From Lachnospiraceae bacterium (GTDB lineage Bacteria > Bacillota > Clostridia > Lachnospirales > Lachnospiraceae): DNA of 64,000 nucleotides. Below, piece by piece: positions 59,447 through 64,000 of this stretch. The stretch covers positions 310,001-374,000 of the forward strand of contig CABJAV010000001.1 of assembly GCA_902363675.1 (NCBI GenBank). Reading direction: 5' to 3'. Under the pieces are notes generated by a model. It had not been told where the DNA came from, did not search any database, and saw only the letters and a program-made list of their open reading frames with translations. Every line of letters starts with the position of its first letter. Position 1 is the stretch's first letter. Made by a program: the position numbers and the translations under genes.

Positions 59447-60856
59447 ATGAAAAGAAGATTACGGGTTTATAAGAAAACAGTCAGCATTGTAAATGAAACT
59501 GCGACAGGAATGTATGAAAGCCTGGTAGGAGATAAAAAAGGGTTTCTTTTGGAAAGTTATGATAAGAATTATGACCGTTATACATTTTTTGGAAAAGAGC
59601 CGGAAGAGATTATCAGTTCACGGGGAAACGCACTTGTAATTACAAAAAATGATGGAACACAAGAGGTTCGAAATGGAAATCCACTGGAGCGATTAAAGGA
59701 ATATTACAGTGAGTTCGATATTGTAAAGGATAACGAAGAATTATCTTTTTCCGGTGGATTGGTTGGAAATCTTGGATATGATTTTGTGCGATATGCAGAA
59801 GTGCTTCCAGATAACAATCCGGATGAGATCGGAATCGAAACAGTACAGATGATGCTGATGACGAAGTTCATTATGGTGGATCATGTGGCAGAGACACTTA
59901 CCGGAATTATTCTCGGTGAAGATACTCCGGAGGGAAGAAAAAAATCACTGGAAGAAGCAGAAGAACTGATTCGACAGGCACTTGCAAACAAAGGACGTGC
60001 GCCGGAGAAGAATTTCACACATGATGGTGTGATTGTAAATCAGTCCGATTCACTGGAACAGTATAGTCAGAAGGTCGAGAAAATCAAAGAGTACATCCGT
60101 GAGGGACATATTTTCCAGACCGTTCTTTCACAGAGATGGACGATTGAGACAAAGCAGAGTGGATTTGAGCTTTATAAAGAATTGCGTGAACTGAATCCGT
60201 CTCCATACTTGTATTATTTCAATTATGGCGATTTTGAAGTGATTGGAAGTTCGCCGGAGATGATCGTAAAGCAGCAGGGCAATCGTGTATATACCTGTCC
60301 AATCGCAGGAACAAGAAAAAGAGGAGCGGATGCAGAAGAAGATGCGTTGCTTCGCGATGAACTTCTTCAGGATGAAAAAGAACGGGCAGAACATGTGATG
60401 CTTGTGGATCTTGCAAGAAATGATATGGGACGTATTTCGGAGTTTGGAACTGTAAAAGTAACCCAGTTTATGGAAGTACAAAATTATTCACATGTGATGC
60501 ACATTGTATCTATGGTGGAAGGCCGTAAGAAAGGCGAATTTCATCCATTAGATCTCGTATCATCTTTCCTGCCGGCAGGTACACTCAGCGGAGCACCAAA
60601 GATTCGTGCAATGGAAATTATCGATGAACTTGAAAGTGTGCGCAGAGGATTGTACGGAGGAGCAACCGGATATATTGATTTTTCCGGAGATATGGATTTC
60701 TGTATTACAATCCGTACAATGATTAAAAAAGGAAAACGTGTATATCTGCAGGCTGGCGCTGGTATCGTAGCAGATTCTATTCCGGAAAATGAGTATCAGG
60801 AATGCTGTAATAAAGTAATGGCACTCGCGAAGACTTTGATGCATTACATTCATTAG
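59447..60856 (+). CDS. trpE: Anthranilate synthase component I
   Basis: Makes anthranilate from chorismate with ammonia supplied by TrpG. 469 residues with the chorismate-binding core: PSPYLYYFNYGDFEVIGSSP, CPIAGTRKRG, DLARNDMGRIS, GTLSGAPKIRAMEIIDELE and YGGATGYIDF. The N-terminal half has the feedback-site region (LLESYDKNYDRYTFFGKEP; the usual LLES motif is intact), so tryptophan inhibition is likely. AGAAAGGAG precedes the start. First gene behind the T-box. Confidence 0.96.
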   Translation: MKRRLRVYKKTVSIVNETATGMYESLVGDKKGFLLESYDKNYDRYTFFGKEPEEIISSRGNALVITKNDGTQEVRNGNPLERLKEYYSEFDIVKDNEELSFSGGLVGNLGYDFVRYAEVLPDNNPDEIGIETVQMMLMTKFIMVDHVAETLTGIILGEDTPEGRKKSLEEAEELIRQALANKGRAPEKNFTHDGVIVNQSDSLEQYSQKVEKIKEYIREGHIFQTVLSQRWTIETKQSGFELYKELRELNPSPYLYYFNYGDFEVIGSSPEMIVKQQGNRVYTCPIAGTRKRGADAEEDALLRDELLQDEKERAEHVMLVDLARNDMGRISEFGTVKVTQFMEVQNYSHVMHIVSMVEGRKKGEFHPLDLVSSFLPAGTLSGAPKIRAMEIIDELESVRRGLYGGATGYIDFSGDMDFCITIRTMIKKGKRVYLQAGAGIVADSIPENEYQECCNKVMALAKTLMHYIH

Positions 60857-60916
60857 CCCATTTGCTAAAAGCAAATTTTGCATGGGCTGATGTTTAATAG
60901 AGGAGGAAAACTTATG
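60854..60916 (+). repeat. Hairpin-plus-RBS cassette, copy 2 (between trpE and trpG)
   Basis: The block starts in the trpE stop codon: TAGCCCAT (60854-60861) pairs with ATGGGCTG (60882-60889), inner TTTGCT/AGCAAA, then GATGTTTAATAGAGGAGG and the trpG ATG at 60914. It matches copy 1 at 37257 through the start codon, with the same spacing throughout. Confidence 0.75.
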
Positions 60917-61483
60917 ATTTTACTGATTGATAACTATGATTCATTTACATACAACTTATATCAGTATGTAGGAATATTTAACCCGGATATCAAGGTTGTG
61001 AGAAATGATAAAATCACGATTGAAGAAATAGAAAAAATGGATGTGGACCGTATTATTCTTTCTCCCGGACCGAAAAGCCCAAAAGAAGCAGGAATCTGTA
61101 TGGAGGTTGTAAAACGATTTACAGGAAAGAAACCGATTCTTGGTATCTGCCTGGGACATCAGTGCATCGGTGAAGCACTTGGCGGAACCGTATCATATGC
61201 CAAAGCACTGTTTCATGGAAAACAGTCCTCCATTGCGCATGATGGAACAAGTGTATTTACCGGAATTGATTCACCAATCAAAGTAGCACGTTATCATTCG
61301 CTTGCGGTACAGGAGGCGGACCTTCCGGAATGCCTGCGGGTACTTGCGAGAACAGAGGACGGAGAAATTATGGCGATGCGCCATAAGGAATATCCGGTGG
61401 TCGGATTGCAGTTTCATCCGGAATCTATTTATACAGAGCATGGAAAACGAATTATCGAGAATTTTGTAAATGATACCATTTAA
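60914..61483 (+). CDS. trpG: Anthranilate synthase component II (glutamine amidotransferase)
   Basis: 189 residues from ATG 60914 (MILLIDNYDSFTYNLYQYVG, the normal N-terminus); an in-frame TTG upstream lies in the hairpin. Nucleophile Cys in GICLGHQCIGEA near 79, and His-Glu in LQFHPESIYTEHG. It is a stand-alone subunit, not fused to TrpD, and supplies ammonia to TrpE. Confidence 0.95.
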   Translation: MILLIDNYDSFTYNLYQYVGIFNPDIKVVRNDKITIEEIEKMDVDRIILSPGPKSPKEAGICMEVVKRFTGKKPILGICLGHQCIGEALGGTVSYAKALFHGKQSSIAHDGTSVFTGIDSPIKVARYHSLAVQEADLPECLRVLARTEDGEIMAMRHKEYPVVGLQFHPESIYTEHGKRIIENFVNDTI

Positions 61484-61519
61484 GCGTTTGTACAGCAAAC
61501 GGCGAGAGGAAATACGACA

Positions 61520-62308
61520 ATGATTTTAGACCAAATTGTAGAAGATAAAAAGAAAAGACTTCCGCAGCACAAAGCTCAGATTTCAGAAGCGGAGATGAGA
61601 AAACTTGCAGAAGAAACTGTTACACGGAAGAAAAATTGTTTTTATGAGAACCTGAGAAAAGAAGGACTTTCGATCATAGGAGAGTTCAAACAGGCATCCC
61701 CAAGCCTTGGAAAAATTACAAGTAAAATTAATTTAATGGATCGAATTGAAGAATATAACGCATCTGTAAATGCAATCTCCTGTCTGACAGAGGAAGATCA
61801 TTTTAATGGAAATGTATCGTACTTAAAAGAAATCCGTGCAAAATCACAACTTCCAATTTTGCGAAAAGACTTTATGATTGAGGAATATCAGTTTTATGAA
61901 GCAAAAGCGATTGGTGCAGATGCAGTACTTCTGATTACAGCAATTTTGGATGATGTGCAGATGCATGACTTTTATCAGCTTGCCAGGGAGCTGGAGTTAG
62001 ATGTATTGGTAGAGACGCACGATGAAGAGGAAATCGAGCGTGCAATGAAGATTAATCCTAGAATTATTGGCGTGAACAATCGTAATTTAAAAGATTTTTC
62101 CATTACACTGGAGACAACCAAACGTCTTCGTCCGTATATTCCGAAAGATAAAGTATTTGTTACGGAAAGTGGTGTCATGGGGGATGAGGATGTTCGTTTT
62201 CTTCATGAGTGCCAGGTGGATGCCTTTTTGATCGGAAGAGCTTTTATGGAGGCAGAGAATCCGAAAGCATTGGCACAGAAATGGAAAGAAATCTTTGCAG
62301 GAGCATAA
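61520..62308 (+). CDS. trpC: Indole-3-glycerol phosphate synthase
   Basis: 262-residue TIM barrel forming the indole ring. Motifs IIGEFKQASPSLGKI near 51, ILRKDFMIEEYQFYEAKAIG near 112, VETHDEEE, GVNNRNLKDF and TESGV. It follows trpG by 36 bases, with GAGAGGAA upstream. trpD, usually found between trpG and trpC, is missing here. Confidence 0.95.
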   Translation: MILDQIVEDKKKRLPQHKAQISEAEMRKLAEETVTRKKNCFYENLRKEGLSIIGEFKQASPSLGKITSKINLMDRIEEYNASVNAISCLTEEDHFNGNVSYLKEIRAKSQLPILRKDFMIEEYQFYEAKAIGADAVLLITAILDDVQMHDFYQLARELELDVLVETHDEEEIERAMKINPRIIGVNNRNLKDFSITLETTKRLRPYIPKDKVFVTESGVMGDEDVRFLHECQVDAFLIGRAFMEAENPKALAQKWKEIFAGA

Positions 62309-62320
62309 GGAGACAGAAAA

Positions 62321-62962
62321 ATGCAGGTAAAGATTTGTGGATTGACAAAGGAAGAAGAAGCCACTTATTTGAATGATGTTGGTGCGGATTATGCGGGATT
62401 TGTATTTTATCCGAAAAGCAAACGAAATATATCTTTTGCACAGGCGAAAGCGATTCGGGAGCAGTTGAATCCGCAGATTCAGGCAGTGGCAGTCACAGTA
62501 TCACCGGATAGAAAAATAATACAGGAAATAATTAATTCTGGATTTGATGTTATACAAGCCCATGGTGAACTGACGAAGGAAGCACTTGAGGCGGCTTCCA
62601 TACCTGTATGGTATGCGGTAAATATCATAAAAGAAGAGGAGCTATTGGAAAAGGTAAAAGCATTTATGGGAATGCCGCAGGACTTACAGGAAAAAGTAGA
62701 GGCCATTGTTGTGGATGGAGCTTCTTATGGCGGAGGCAAAGCTTTTGACTGGAAACAGGCGGATGTGAAAAATGCGGCAGCTGAGTTATTGATGCATCGT
62801 AAATTTGTTTTGGCCGGTGGATTGAATGAAAGTAATGTACAGGAAGGAATGAAACTGTTTTCCCCGGATGTTGTAGACGTAAGTTCTGGAGTAGAAGTGG
62901 AAAATGGAAAAGATAAAACAAAAATTAATAATTTTGTAAGAAAGGTGAGAAATTATGAATAA
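62321..62962 (+). CDS. trpF: Phosphoribosylanthranilate isomerase
   Basis: 213 residues, [20 protein letters not shown] with catalytic Cys in KICG; the second-half Asp lies in [10 protein letters not shown] near 127, and the phosphate loops [10 protein letters not shown] and DVSSGVE are present. AAGGAGACAG lies before the start. It overlaps trpB by eight bases. Confidence 0.94.
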   Translation: MQVKICGLTKEEEATYLNDVGADYAGFVFYPKSKRNISFAQAKAIREQLNPQIQAVAVTVSPDRKIIQEIINSGFDVIQAHGELTKEALEAASIPVWYAVNIIKEEELLEKVKAFMGMPQDLQEKVEAIVVDGASYGGGKAFDWKQADVKNAAAELLMHRKFVLAGGLNESNVQEGMKLFSPDVVDVSSGVEVENGKDKTKINNFVRKVRNYE

Positions 62963-64000
62963 GAAAGCATATTATGGAGCGTTCGGTGGCCAGTTTGTTG
63001 CGGAGTCACTGATGAATACATTAGAAGAATTGGATGTGGCTTTTGAGGAAGCTATTCATGATCCAAAATTTATGGAACAGTATCATTATTACCTGAGTCA
63101 GTATGTCGGACGAGAGACACCGTTATATTATGCGGAGCGATTGAGCGAGAAATATGGAACGAAGATTTATTTAAAGAGAGAAGACTTAAATCATACGGGA
63201 GCACACAAGATCAATAACGTAATTGGTCAGATTCTTCTTGCAAAACGTATGGGAAAGACGAAAGTAATCGCAGAGACCGGTGCAGGACAGCATGGTGTGG
63301 CCACAGCCACCGGAGCAGCACTTTTTAATATGGAATGCACCGTTTATATGGGAAAGGAAGACATTGAGCGCCAGAAACTTAATGTCATGCGCATGGAGAT
63401 GTTAGGAGCAAAGGTTGTATCTGTGGAGTCCGGAAGCAATACATTAAAAGATGCGACGAACGAGGCAATACGTACATGGGCAAAGACAGCAGAAGATACT
63501 TTTTATGTGATCGGATCAGCAGTAGGACCGTATCCATATCCGAAGATGGTAAAAGAGTTCCAGAGCGTGATCAGCCGCGAGGCAAAGCGTCAGCATATGG
63601 AAGTGGAAGGACGCAATCCGGATGTTGTTATGGCATGTGTGGGAGGTGGATCCAATTCCATCGGAATGTTTGCAGATTTTATTGATGAAAAAGATGTGGA
63701 ACTTATCGGTGTAGAGGCTGCAGGACTTGGTATTGAAACAGGTAAGCATGCTTCCGCGATGGCACTTGGTGAGCCTGGTGTACTTCATGGCATGAAATCT
63801 TATCTGTTACAGGATACAGACGGAAATATCCAGCTTGCACATTCTATTTCAGCTGGTCTTGATTATCCGGGCGTTGGTCCGGAGCATGCATATCTGCGTG
63901 ATAGTGGACGTGCAAAATATGTGGCAATCACGGATGTGGAAGCAATGGATGCGCTGATGGAACTGTGCAAGCTGGAAGGCATCATCCCGGCAATCGAAAG
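62955..64000 (+). CDS. trpB: Tryptophan synthase beta chain (3' end outside window)
   Basis: Open to the window edge, 348 codons visible of about 390-400 usual. Starts [23 protein letters not shown]-binding Lys in [11 protein letters not shown], catalytic Glu in [10 protein letters not shown], and the phosphate-binding loop [12 protein letters not shown]. It condenses indole with serine. AAAGGTG lies upstream inside trpF. trpA probably follows outside the window. Confidence 0.96.
   Translation, partial: MNKKAYYGAFGGQFVAESLMNTLEELDVAFEEAIHDPKFMEQYHYYLSQYVGRETPLYYAERLSEKYGTKIYLKREDLNHTGAHKINNVIGQILLAKRMGKTKVIAETGAGQHGVATATGAALFNMECTVYMGKEDIERQKLNVMRMEMLGAKVVSVESGSNTLKDATNEAIRTWAKTAEDTFYVIGSAVGPYPYPKMVKEFQSVISREAKRQHMEVEGRNPDVVMACVGGGSNSIGMFADFIDEKDVELIGVEAAGLGIETGKHASAMALGEPGVLHGMKSYLLQDTDGNIQLAHSISAGLDYPGVGPEHAYLRDSGRAKYVAITDVEAMDALMELCKLEGIIPAIE

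Noticed and set aside
1..64000. CRISPR arrays, tRNA or rRNA genes, complete insertion sequences
   Set aside because: No regularly spaced repeats, no cloverleaf with the TTCGA arm, no rRNA signatures and no full transposase were seen when reading both strands.

Overview
The window reads as chromosome of a low-GC Gram-positive anaerobe of the class Clostridia, most likely family Lachnospiraceae. This is an inference from gene content: pyruvate:ferredoxin oxidoreductase, class III fructose-1,6-bisphosphatase, DUF4364 and TIGR01212 proteins, the rho-rpmE-DUF1385-prmC-prfA cluster, meso-DAP wall genes, AGGAGG-type ribosome binding sites and a T-box leader. No rRNA, tRNA or CRISPR array was seen.

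Layout. 1-2.4 kb: tail of a DnaQ-type exonuclease, an unlisted 21-residue Cys-rich peptide gene, a strongly promoted RNA without an ORF, and an XRE regulator with a worn-out S24 domain. 2.4-11.3 kb: fbp, a membrane protein and a two-component system, then a lipoprotein, CheV, a Lys-rich membrane protein and an esterase. 11.3-13.1 kb: a scrapyard of mobile-element fragments (Rpn-type transposase, integrase/excisionase chimera) that also holds three hairpins with one shared loop and an apparently intact type I toxin-antitoxin locus. 13.1-36.7 kb: hisHF, ung, a FliD-like protein, an ABC-F ATPase, a GGDEF/EAL enzyme, nifJ, a CBS-type pyrophosphatase, an AraC regulator, dapF-murE-dapA, a minus-strand malic enzyme operon, and rho. 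36.7-47.5 kb: rpmE, DUF1385, prmC, prfA, a LysM/M14 peptidase, a RACo-like protein, a 50-residue membrane protein, degV, uppP, a phosphopantetheinyl transferase, greA and metF.

The most distinctive region is 47.5-57.6 kb. A BTAD (SARP-like) activator with a GGDEF-like tail is followed by a 1480-residue exported protein (fibro-slime/PA14-like, Cna-B and von Willebrand A domains), a SipW-type signal peptidase, three SipW-dependent TasA/CalY-like proteins, and one polypeptide that joins a SipW-type signal peptidase to a class B sortase. Two promoters inside the locus carry the same arrangement, RTGTGAC-N4-RTGTGAC-N10-TATAYT. Its 11-bp direct-repeat period is the type bound by SARP/OmpR-like activators, so the first gene probably controls the rest. 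I read this as a self-contained surface fibre or adhesin system with its own regulator, exporter protease and anchoring enzyme.

57.6-64 kb: a small hypothetical gene and an SDR oxidoreductase, then a tryptophan operon (trpE-G-C-F-B, with trpD absent from its usual place) behind a Trp T-box leader that appears to hold two terminators. A hairpin-plus-RBS cassette ahead of trpG is nearly identical to one ahead of the DUF1385 gene 23.6 kb away.
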